Below are positions 57,167-64,000 of a stretch of DNA of 64,000 nucleotides, piece by piece; the stretch's first letter is position 1, and the number at the start of each line of letters is the position of its first letter. The notes under the pieces were generated by a model. The model worked only from the letters and a program-made list of their open reading frames with translations, was not told where the DNA came from and searched no databases. The DNA is taken from the NCBI RefSeq assembly GCF_002803845.1, contig NZ_CP024985.1:7575501-7639500 (forward strand). Reading direction: 5' to 3'. Position numbers and translations under genes: made by a program. This DNA comes from Streptomyces lavendulae subsp. lavendulae. Its GTDB lineage: Bacteria; Actinomycetota; Actinomycetes; Streptomycetales; Streptomycetaceae.

Positions 57167-58393
57167 TCACGCCGCGCACTTCACCGTCGGCGCCGCCCGC
57201 CGCGTCAGCAGCCCCCGGCAGGCGAAGGCCAGCGCGGCGGCGGCCAGCGCGGTACCGGTCGCCACCGCGAACACCGTCCGCGGCCCGAACGGATCCATCA
57301 GCAGCCCGCCGGCCTGCTGGCCCAGGGCGTCGCCCAGGACGGTCGCCAGCGACGCCCAGGTGAACGCCTCCGCCATGGACCGCCCTTCGGCGATTCCGCT
57401 CACCAGGCTCATCTCCGTGGCGGAGACCAGGGCGATCGGTACGCTGCCCACCGCGAGCGCCACGGCCAGGCCCACCTGGGAGCCCGCGAGCAGCGTCAGC
57501 CCGGTGCCGACGGCGTACGCCAGCAGCAGGCGGCCCAAGCGCGCCTGGGGGGCCACCTCCGACTGGGACCGGCCCAGCCAGACGGCCCCCAGCGCGCTGC
57601 CGACACCCCAGCAGGCGTACACCACGCCCGCGCCGCCCGGAGCCCCGTGCCGGTCGACGAACGCCGGGATCGCGAGGGTCAGCAGGCCGATGGGCACGGC
57701 GGAGACGGCCATGATGCCGGTCAGCGCCAGCAGGGCCGGCTCCCGCAGCGGCCCCAGCGGGTGGCCCGGACCCTTCGGGGCCGCCGGGGCGCCTTCGGTG
57801 CCGTCGGGCAGCCGGGTGTACGCGAGCCCGAGCGTTCCCAGGCCGCCCACCACCGCGATCACCGTCAGCGCCAGGCCCGCCGGGCCCGCCAGCATCAGCG
57901 CCGCCAGCATCAGCGGCGCACCGATCACCAGGACCTCGGCGAGCAGCGCCTCCCAGAGGTAGGCCGTCTCGCGTTCCTCCTCCCGGAGCGGCATCCGCGC
58001 CCAGAGCGAGCGCATGCAGGCGTTCGCGGGCGGCAGCACCACCCCCGCGGCGAGCGCCGCCACCGGCTGCGCCCAGCCGCCCGGGCGGGTCGCCCACACC
58101 AGGACGGCCAGTGCCGCCGGGTAGGCGACGGCGGTCACGGTCAGCACCGCCGTGCGGCCGCGGCGGTCCAGGCGGCGGGCGATCAGCGGGCTGCCGAGGG
58201 CCATCCCCAGCGTGTACAGCGCGGCGACCAGGCCGGCCTGGGCGTAACTGCCGCCCTGTTCGCGGACCGTGAGGACGAGGGCCAGCGACATCAGGTAGAC
58301 CGGCAGTCTGGAGACCACGCTCCACCAGGCCGCCCCGGCCACCCGGGGACGCGTGAGCAGGTCGAGGAAGCGACGGGGCAGGCCGCTGGTCAC
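57167..58393 (-). CDS. Major facilitator superfamily transporter
   Basis: 408 residues from GTG 58393 (GGAG 8 nt upstream). About 12 membrane helices; the loop between helices 2 and 3 has GSPLIARRLDRRGR, the MFS cytoplasmic motif A. It is similar to drug-efflux MFS proteins of the Bcr/Tet type. Position in the nucleoside cluster suggests export of the product and self-resistance. It lies between the ATP-grasp ligase gene and the CHAT-like gene. Confidence 0.88.
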   Translation of the reverse strand: MTSGLPRRFLDLLTRPRVAGAAWWSVVSRLPVYLMSLALVLTVREQGGSYAQAGLVAALYTLGMALGSPLIARRLDRRGRTAVLTVTAVAYPAALAVLVWATRPGGWAQPVAALAAGVVLPPANACMRSLWARMPLREEERETAYLWEALLAEVLVIGAPLMLAALMLAGPAGLALTVIAVVGGLGTLGLAYTRLPDGTEGAPAAPKGPGHPLGPLREPALLALTGIMAVSAVPIGLLTLAIPAFVDRHGAPGGAGVVYACWGVGSALGAVWLGRSQSEVAPQARLGRLLLAYAVGTGLTLLAGSQVGLAVALAVGSVPIALVSATEMSLVSGIAEGRSMAEAFTWASLATVLGDALGQQAGGLLMDPFGPRTVFAVATGTALAAAALAFACRGLLTRRAAPTVKCAA

Positions 58394-58496
58394 GTGTCGG
58401 TCTCCGTTTCGACGGCCGCGCGGCGCGGCGCGGACGGGTCGGGTGCCGGGTCGGGTGCCGGGCCGCCGTCCGGGCGGACGGCGCGGGTGGCGGAGG

Positions 58497-59735
58497 TCAG
58501 GTGGGGACGGCGCAGGCCTCCTGCGCCACCACCTCGATCGTGAAACGGGCGAGCACCTCGCGCATGCGGCTCTCCACCTCCCCGACCGAGGCTCCCACGA
58601 CGTGGGCGTACCCCGAGGCGTTGTGCGAGGCCCGGCGGGCCGTCACCGTGTCACCGGCACGGACCTTGAGCACCGCGTCGATCACCCCGGGCATCCCCAG
58701 GAGCTCCTCGCGGGAGGTGATTTCCCGGACCAGCCCGCTGCCCGGCAGCGGCAGCAGCAGGTCGCCGGCGCAGCGGCGCTCCCGGTAGGCGAGTTCCGGG
58801 CGGCGGCCGAGGTAGACCGCCAGGGTGGCGCCGAACACGTCGAAGCCGTACGCGTGCCCGTGGTTGGCCGGGATCTCGCAGCCCGCGAGCCGTACGCCGA
58901 TCTCACCGGCGTACACCTCGCCGTCGATCAGGAAGAACTCCATGTGGGCGTAGCCGTGGTCGATGCCCATCCCCGTGACGATCCGCTGGACGAGCGCCCG
59001 CAGGTCGACCGGCGGGCCCTCGCCGGTGCCGACGCTGATGTTGGCGTTCATCGCGCCGTCGACGATGTCCAGCGGACGGCAGGGCATGGCACTCGGCCAG
59101 GCGTCGAGGACCTCGCCGTCGAGGACGATCGCGCAGACCTCCCACTCGGTGCCGCCGAGGTACGCCTCCACCATCCAGTCCCGGGCCGCGAGGTCGATCC
59201 CGGCGAGGCCGTCCGGCCCGTCGAGCCGGTGGGTGTCCACGCAGGCGAACGAGTCCACCGGTTTGAGCACCACCGGCCAGCCGTGCCGGCCGGCGAACCG
59301 CTCGATCCCTTCGGCCGACCGCACGCGCTCGAACTCCGCCGTACGCAGGCCCAGTTCCCGGAAGCACGCCTTCATGGCGGCCTTGTCGCGGACCAGGTCC
59401 ACCTGCCGCTCGGTCAGGTGCGGCAGCCCGGCCAGCTCCGCGAACCGCTGGGCCGCGGCCTGCCGGGGCTCCGACGGGTTGCAGAACCTGGTCGGCGCCG
59501 TCGGCAGCCCGGCCGCCCACTCCCGGTACCGCCGGGCCTCCTCGGCCGGCGCCGCGCCCTCGCGCACCCAGAAGGCGGGCAGGTGCGCGGTCTCCAGCAG
59601 GTAGTCCTCCGGCAGGTCCGGCCGGGTGTCGGCGAACCGCAGCAGGACCAGCCGGCCGGCCAGCTCCCGGGCCGCGTAGCGGGTGAAGGACGACGGCCGG
59701 TCGTCCACCATCAACAGCACCTCGGCGCCGCTCAC
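58497..59735 (-). CDS. ATP-grasp ligase
   Basis: 412 residues from GTG 59735, overlapping the DegT stop (GTGA). The ATP-grasp core runs from about 105: RDKAAMKACFRELGLRTAEF, VVLKPVDSFACVDTHRL, WMVEAYLGGTEWEVCAIVLDGEV, and EFFLIDGEVYAGEIGVRLAG with the metal-binding Glu. It joins a carboxylate and an amine with ATP. In a blasticidin-type pathway, the step that fits is attaching beta-arginine to the 4-amino sugar nucleoside; this is inference. The N-terminal 100 residues are a Rossmann-like preATP-grasp part. Confidence 0.85.
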   Translation of the reverse strand: MSGAEVLLMVDDRPSSFTRYAARELAGRLVLLRFADTRPDLPEDYLLETAHLPAFWVREGAAPAEEARRYREWAAGLPTAPTRFCNPSEPRQAAAQRFAELAGLPHLTERQVDLVRDKAAMKACFRELGLRTAEFERVRSAEGIERFAGRHGWPVVLKPVDSFACVDTHRLDGPDGLAGIDLAARDWMVEAYLGGTEWEVCAIVLDGEVLDAWPSAMPCRPLDIVDGAMNANISVGTGEGPPVDLRALVQRIVTGMGIDHGYAHMEFFLIDGEVYAGEIGVRLAGCEIPANHGHAYGFDVFGATLAVYLGRRPELAYRERRCAGDLLLPLPGSGLVREITSREELLGMPGVIDAVLKVRAGDTVTARRASHNASGYAHVVGASVGEVESRMREVLARFTIEVVAQEACAVPT

Positions 59736-60913
59736 ACCGCCTCCAGCACCTGGCGGACGGCCTTGGCCGCGAGCGCCTGTTCCTCCTCCGGGAGTTCCGG
59801 GGAGAGCGGCAGGCACAGGGTGCGGTCCAGCAGGTCCCTCGTACGGGCGAAGCCGTCGCGGCTGAGCGCGAGGGGCCCCTCCGGGGCGTGGTTCCACGGG
59901 AAGCCGTCGCGGTAGAGCGAACGGCGGCCCGTGAGCACCGGATGCTCCGGCAACAGGTACTTCCCGAGGGTCCAGTTGGCGATGCCGGCCGCGGTGAGCG
60001 CGGCCACCGCGGCGTCCCGAAGCTCCTTGCTCTCGCACCGGAACCGCAGGCTGACCTTCACGTCTCCGGCGGCCCGGGGCCGGACCTCCAGGTCGGGCCG
60101 GGCGGGCAGTTCGGCCATGGCGATCGCGTACATCCGCTCCAGCCCGGCCAGCAGCTCGTCGAGGTGGCGGAACTGCTGGCACTGGACGGCCGCGACCTGC
60201 TCGCTGGTGACGAAGTTCTCCCCGAAGTGCGCGTCCTCGTCCCACGTCGGGTAGCGGCCCGGGACCCGCGCCGAGCCGTGGTCGTGGTAGCGGCGCATGG
60301 TCGCCCAGGCGCCGTCGTCGTCGGTGAGGACCAGCCCGCCCTCGCCCGAGGTGAGGACCTTGTTGTGGTGGAAGCTGAAGGTGCCGGCGTAGCCCGCCGT
60401 CCCCACGTACCGGCCGTCGGGGAAGCGCGCGCCGAGGGACTGCGCGCAGTCCTCGATCAGGTAGGGGACGTCCGCCGGCAACGGGGCCACCGTGCCCTCC
60501 ATGTGGGCCGTGATCACCCGCTGCGCGTCCGGAGGCAGCAGCGTCGGGTCCATGGAGAGCGAGTCGTCGGCGTCCACCAGCACCGGGATCAGGCCGCAGG
60601 ACAGCACCGCGCCGGCCACCGCGACGAACGTCACCGCCGGGATGTACACCGGGTCGCCGACGGCCGGGCCGGTGGAGATCAGCGCCAGCCTCAGTGCCTC
60701 CGTGCAGTTGTGCACGGCCAGGGCGTGGCCCGCGCCCAGCCGTTCGGCCACGGTCCGCTCCAGGAGGGAGGCCATGCTCTCGGTCTCGGTCTGGTACCGG
60801 AACAGGACCTGGTGCTCGATCACCTTCCGCAGCTCCGACATGTCGGACCAGTCGAGGTAGTTGGCTCCGTAGGGCAGGAAGCGCTGCCCGAGCCGCTTGT
60901 CGAGTGTGCTCAT
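59732..60913 (-). CDS. DegT/DnrJ/EryC1/StrS-type sugar aminotransferase
   Basis: 393 residues from ATG 60913, overlapping the aminomutase stop (ATGA). PLP Lys185 in TFSFHHNKVLTSGEGG; Asp155 in LIEDCAQSLG binds the pyridine nitrogen; HNCTEALRLAL near 68 binds the phosphate. It adds an amino group to a keto sugar nucleotide or sugar. In blasticidin S the 4-amino group of the hexopyranose is introduced by BlsH, a PLP aminotransferase, after the radical SAM step. The gene order here supports that role. Confidence 0.88.
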   Translation of the reverse strand: MSTLDKRLGQRFLPYGANYLDWSDMSELRKVIEHQVLFRYQTETESMASLLERTVAERLGAGHALAVHNCTEALRLALISTGPAVGDPVYIPAVTFVAVAGAVLSCGLIPVLVDADDSLSMDPTLLPPDAQRVITAHMEGTVAPLPADVPYLIEDCAQSLGARFPDGRYVGTAGYAGTFSFHHNKVLTSGEGGLVLTDDDGAWATMRRYHDHGSARVPGRYPTWDEDAHFGENFVTSEQVAAVQCQQFRHLDELLAGLERMYAIAMAELPARPDLEVRPRAAGDVKVSLRFRCESKELRDAAVAALTAAGIANWTLGKYLLPEHPVLTGRRSLYRDGFPWNHAPEGPLALSRDGFARTRDLLDRTLCLPLSPELPEEEQALAAKAVRQVLEAV

Positions 60914-62076
60914 CGTGCGTCGGACTCCGTGATCGGCTGCGCGGCACCGCCGACGACCATTTCCTGGCCTCGGTAGTTGCGCAGCAGCAGGCCGTCGGGG
61001 GTGCGGGTGAAGGAGGGCTGCGCGATCGGGATCTTGCCGATCCTGGTGGTCAGCACGTACTGGGGGACGCCGAACCCGGTGATGTGGCCCTGGAGGCCGT
61101 CCATGATCTCCCAGCCCTTCTCCACCGTCGTCATGAAGTGCGAGACCCCGGTGACGTTGTCGCAGTGGTACAGGTAGTACGGCCGGACCCGGATCCGCAG
61201 CAGCTCGGTCATCAGGGTGCGCATGGTGGCGACGTCGTCGTTGATCCCGCGCAGCAGCACCGTCTGGTTCCCGACCGGGATGCCGTGCCGCAGCAGGCGG
61301 TCCACGGCGGCCGCGGACTCCGGAGTGATCTCCTTCGGGTGGTTGAAGTGGGTGTTCAGCCAGACCGGGTGGTAGCGGGCGAGCATGGAGCAGAGGTCCT
61401 CGGTGATGCGCTGCGGCAGCAGCACGGGGAACCTGCTGCCGATCCGGATGATCTCCACGCTGGGGATCGCCCGCAGCCCGGCGACGATCTCCTCCAGCTT
61501 GCCGTCCTGGTAGGAGAGCGGATCCCCGCCGGTCAGCAGGACGTCGCGGATCTCGGGGTGGTCGGCGATGTAGCGCAGGTCCTCGTCGAAGGAGCCGCCC
61601 TCGTCGTCACGGAAGTAGGTGCCGTCGACGTCGGTCGTGTGGAACTTGCGGGTGCAGTGGCGGCAGTAGACGGGGCAGGCCTCGGTGATCAGCATGATCA
61701 CGCGGTCCGGGTACTTGTGCACGACCCGGTTGGTCTTGCGGTAGTAGGTGTCCCCGACCGGATCGACCTCGGCCCCGGGGAACTCCATCAGCTCGCCGAG
61801 CGCCGGAACCGCCTGCAGACGGACCGGACAGGCGGGGTCGTCCGGGTCCATCAGGGAGGCGTAGTACGGGGTGACGCTCCAGCGGTACTTGCCCGCCACC
61901 CCGGCGATGGCCGCCTCCTCGTCGGCGGTGAGGTTGATCCACCGCCCGGCCTTCTCGACGTTGGTGATGCGCCGGCGCATGTGCCAGCGCCAGTCGTCCC
62001 AGTCGGTCTCCGGGACCCTGGGACGGATCAGTTCGGGGCGGGCGGCGGTGACGGGTTCGCGGAGGGTGTCGGACAT
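60910..62076 (-). CDS. KamA-family radical SAM 2,3-aminomutase, probably for arginine
   Basis: 388 residues from ATG 62076. The 4Fe-4S motif is CPVYCRHC (Cys134, 138, 141). The PLP lysine is Lys348 in VLTTRIGKIPI. In lysine 2,3-aminomutase two Asp (293 and 330) hold the lysine side-chain amine. The first is kept (Asp306 in YHCDNV), but the second is replaced by Thr343, and the following loop is shorter. That argues against lysine as substrate. In a blasticidin-like cluster the expected enzyme is the arginine 2,3-aminomutase (BlsG) that makes beta-arginine. Coupled with the DegT gene by a 4-bp overlap. Confidence 0.85.
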   Translation of the reverse strand: MSDTLREPVTAARPELIRPRVPETDWDDWRWHMRRRITNVEKAGRWINLTADEEAAIAGVAGKYRWSVTPYYASLMDPDDPACPVRLQAVPALGELMEFPGAEVDPVGDTYYRKTNRVVHKYPDRVIMLITEACPVYCRHCTRKFHTTDVDGTYFRDDEGGSFDEDLRYIADHPEIRDVLLTGGDPLSYQDGKLEEIVAGLRAIPSVEIIRIGSRFPVLLPQRITEDLCSMLARYHPVWLNTHFNHPKEITPESAAAVDRLLRHGIPVGNQTVLLRGINDDVATMRTLMTELLRIRVRPYYLYHCDNVTGVSHFMTTVEKGWEIMDGLQGHITGFGVPQYVLTTRIGKIPIAQPSFTRTPDGLLLRNYRGQEMVVGGAAQPITESDAR

Positions 62077-62206
62077 GGCGGCTCCAGCTCGACGCGGACG
62101 ACGTGGGCGAGGTGGCCGGAACCGGCGGGGCCGGACCGGCGGGCTGACGGGGAGGCGTGGGCGGGCGGGCGCGGCGCTCCCGCGGCGGGCGGCCTCGGGG
62201 CGGGGC

Positions 62207-63151
62207 TCACAGAGGCGCCAGCGCGAGTTGGCGGAGGGTACGGGCGACCCGCTGCGCGCCGCGCATGTCGTCCAGGGCCGGGTCGAGCAGGTGCCACGGC
62301 CCGGCCGGGGCGGCGGGTTCCCACAGGCCCGGGTCGTGGGGATCACCGGCCGAGGGCAACGGCAGGACCTCGCCGACCTGTCCGGCGAGGGCCCGCTGAG
62401 CGGCCCCCAGCGGTGGCAGCAGCGCCAGCGGTGCCCGCCGCGCCTGCGCGAGGGCGAACGCCCCGAGCACCGGCGAGGCGAGGAACACGGCGGCGTCGGC
62501 GTGGAGCGCGTCGGCGTCCGTCTCGGCTGCCCGGAGCACCCGGACGCCCGGCTGCTTTGCCAGGGCGGACCGTACGAGGCCGAGCCCCGTGTCGGCGACG
62601 ACGGTGCAGCTCCCGGTGCGGTGCAGCGCGGCGGCGGCCAGCTCCCGCAGCGCCCCGGACGCGAAGGCCCCCGCTTCGGCTTCGGGGACGTGCCACAGGG
62701 ACAGCATCAGGAGGGTGCCCGAGCGGGTCCGGCTCCGGCCGGTGCGCCGCGGCGCGAGGACCCCGGTGGGCCGGGCGCCCCGGGCCGGGGGCCCGGGCAG
62801 CGGCAGCCACCCCGGACGGTGCACCCGTACGAGTGCGCGCCCCGGCGGCGCCTCGCCGCCGGGCGGGCCGGGCGGCCCCGACTCCAGGTGCACCACCGGT
62901 ACGCCCAGCTCCAGGAGCCGCCCGGTGGCGGCCACGTCGTCGCAGACCAGCGCCGCGACCGGCGGGGGTTCGACGTCGTTCCAGTCGTTCCAGTCGGTCC
63001 GGCGCAGGTCCCCGAGGTGGGCGGCCACCCGGCCGAGGGCGAGGAGCGAGTCCAGCCGGTCCTCGCGGGCGCTCAGCAGCACCCGCGGGCCGGGGGAGGC
63101 GCCGCCGTCCGGCGCGGCCGGAGCCGCCCCGGCCGGGTTCAGTAGTGCCAT
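62207..63151 (-). CDS. Putative cytosylglucuronic acid synthase-like glycosyltransferase
   Basis: 314 residues from ATG 63151, overlapping the radical SAM stop by 13 bp. No strong motif is visible. The alternation of hydrophobic strands and Gly/Ser turns (RVLLSAREDRLDSLLALGRV, VAALVCDDVAATGRLL, TVVADTGLGLVRSAL) suggests a GT-B-like fold. In blasticidin S the matching position is BlsD, cytosylglucuronic acid synthase, which joins cytosine to UDP-glucuronate. The assignment is based mainly on context and size. A 130-bp gap separates it from the aminomutase gene downstream. Confidence 0.5.
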   Translation of the reverse strand: MALLNPAGAAPAAPDGGASPGPRVLLSAREDRLDSLLALGRVAAHLGDLRRTDWNDWNDVEPPPVAALVCDDVAATGRLLELGVPVVHLESGPPGPPGGEAPPGRALVRVHRPGWLPLPGPPARGARPTGVLAPRRTGRSRTRSGTLLMLSLWHVPEAEAGAFASGALRELAAAALHRTGSCTVVADTGLGLVRSALAKQPGVRVLRAAETDADALHADAAVFLASPVLGAFALAQARRAPLALLPPLGAAQRALAGQVGEVLPLPSAGDPHDPGLWEPAAPAGPWHLLDPALDDMRGAQRVARTLRQLALAPL

Positions 63152-64000
63152 GCCCCCACCGCCCCGAGCCGAGCCACGTCGTCGCTGTACCCGGCGGCGG
63201 TGGTGGAGCACCCGCTGCACACCTCGGGGCCGCGCTCGCGGAAGTAGTCGGCGTGCGCCCGGAACACCGGGGTGTCCAGCCGGATCACCCCCTGCTCCCG
63301 CAGGGGTGCGCCACCGGGCCCGTCGTCGCCGTCCCGGTGGGGGATGCAGCTGCACGCGTACATCCGCCCGTACTTGCCGTCCACGTAGATGACGTCGTCG
63401 GCGACGTGGCACAGCGGTTCGGCGGCCCGCGGCGTGACGGACCCCGTGAAGTACCGCTCCTGTTCCTGCGGGGTGTCCCCGTAGAAGCGTTTGCCCATCG
63501 GGACCAGCAGGGAGGCCGGGTCGGCGTCGTAGATCGGATCGCAGACGCTGCGGACGTGGTCGGCGTCGGGGTAGGTGATCGTGCGGTCGAGCTTGAGCGC
63601 GGACAGTTCCCACTGCCGTACCCCCGCCCCCGTCAGGACCTCCTGGAGCCGGGGCATCTCGGTGTAATTGTGCGGCCCCACCACGGTGTTGACCCTCGGG
63701 AGGACACCGAGGGCTGCGGCTTCCCGCAGGCCCCGCAGCCCGCTGTCGAACATGCCGGGGGAGCGCCGGTAGACGTCGTGGGTGGCGCCCGAGGCGCCGT
63801 CCAGGCTGACGATCACCTGGGCCAGGCCGGCCGCGGCCAGGGCCGCGGCCATCCGGGGCAGCAGCGAGCCGTTGGTGATGAGGGACATCTTCATCCCGGC
63901 CGCCGTACCCGCGCGCACCAGCTCCACCACGTCCGGGTGCATCAGCGGTTCGCCCCCGGTGAACCGGACGTAACCCACGCCGGCGTCCCGGGCCTTGGGG
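63139..64000 (-). CDS. Radical SAM enzyme (BlsE-like), N-terminus beyond window
   Basis: 287 codons are visible; the N-terminal part with the CxxxCxxC cluster motif lies past the window edge. What remains is typical of the radical SAM barrel: GYVRFTGGEPLMHPDVVELV (SAM-binding GGEP), MSLITNGSL, VIVSLDGASGATHDVYRR. The C-terminal part has Cys-rich runs (CHVADD, YACSCIPH, EVCSGCSTT) like a SPASM or twitch extension with an auxiliary cluster. In blasticidin S BlsE decarboxylates cytosylglucuronic acid at C5'. The neighbouring genes fit that pathway. Confidence 0.8.
   Translation of the reverse strand, partial: PKARDAGVGYVRFTGGEPLMHPDVVELVRAGTAAGMKMSLITNGSLLPRMAAALAAAGLAQVIVSLDGASGATHDVYRRSPGMFDSGLRGLREAAALGVLPRVNTVVGPHNYTEMPRLQEVLTGAGVRQWELSALKLDRTITYPDADHVRSVCDPIYDADPASLLVPMGKRFYGDTPQEQERYFTGSVTPRAAEPLCHVADDVIYVDGKYGRMYACSCIPHRDGDDGPGGAPLREQGVIRLDTPVFRAHADYFRERGPEVCSGCSTTAAGYSDDVARLGAVGAWHY

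Noticed and set aside
58430-58465. Short tandem repeat GGGTCGGGTGCC, about two copies, after the MFS gene start
   Set aside because: Only about two copies in a GC-rich linker between genes; no clear function.

Overview
The window is chromosomal DNA from a Streptomycetaceae actinomycete (Streptomyces or Kitasatospora). The grounds are very high GC with strong third-position GC bias, frequent GTG starts, GTGA/ATGA stop-start overlaps, and families such as a PspAB-like protein, DUF6131-like and DUF6296-like small proteins, F420-dependent enzymes and a preATP-grasp ligase. All assignments come from reading the sequence against remembered family features; no database search was run. I saw no tRNA, rRNA or CRISPR array.

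Layout. 0-1.2 kb: decayed DNA with an aldo/keto reductase remnant. 1.2-2.4 kb: a hypothetical gene. 2.7-9.4 kb: an amide and amino acid catabolic island with a LysR regulator diverging from a class I amidotransferase, then a FadR-type regulator, an amino acid permease, a Rhizobium-type asparaginase and aspartate ammonia-lyase. Two well-formed promoters with candidate operators are visible. 9.5-12.7 kb: a desaturase fragment, a PGM1-like peptide ligase and a DUF2231-like membrane protein. 13.1-15.1 kb: a methyltransferase, CDGSH protein and haem-oxygenase-fold gene overlapping each other. 15.2-34.6 kb: stress and housekeeping genes (AI-2E transporter, large catalase, FAD oxidoreductases, carbonic anhydrase, Sua5-type protein, a MarR/hydrolase divergon and others).

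34.7-46.1 kb: a biosynthetic operon on the minus strand, about 12 genes, mostly overlapping, ending in a hairpin. It combines the azasugar trio (class III aminotransferase, inositol-phosphatase-like enzyme, zinc alcohol dehydrogenase) and a fructokinase with an amino acid:carrier-protein ligase, its carrier protein, an AurF-like diiron oxygenase, an FMN enzyme of the nitronate monooxygenase family, a MOSC protein and an intradiol-dioxygenase-like protein. The simplest reading is an iminosugar joined to an oxidised, carrier-bound small amino acid. Kifunensine, an oxamide-bridged mannojirimycin, is a structure this gene set would explain, but that is inference.

46.3-53.8 kb: a phosphoribosyltransferase-hydrolase fusion, PspAB-like protein, HtpX, PolX, a membrane-anchored HTH/peptidoglycan-binding protein and a secreted M15-like protein. 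53.8-64 kb (open at the right edge): a second cluster on the minus strand that looks like a blasticidin S/arginomycin-type cytosine nucleoside pathway: CMP hydrolase (BlsM/MilB type), guanidino methyltransferase-like enzyme, exporter, ATP-grasp ligase, DegT aminotransferase, arginine-type 2,3-aminomutase, possible cytosylglucuronate synthase and a radical SAM enzyme. It also holds an unexpected CHAT-like, cysteine-rich protein.
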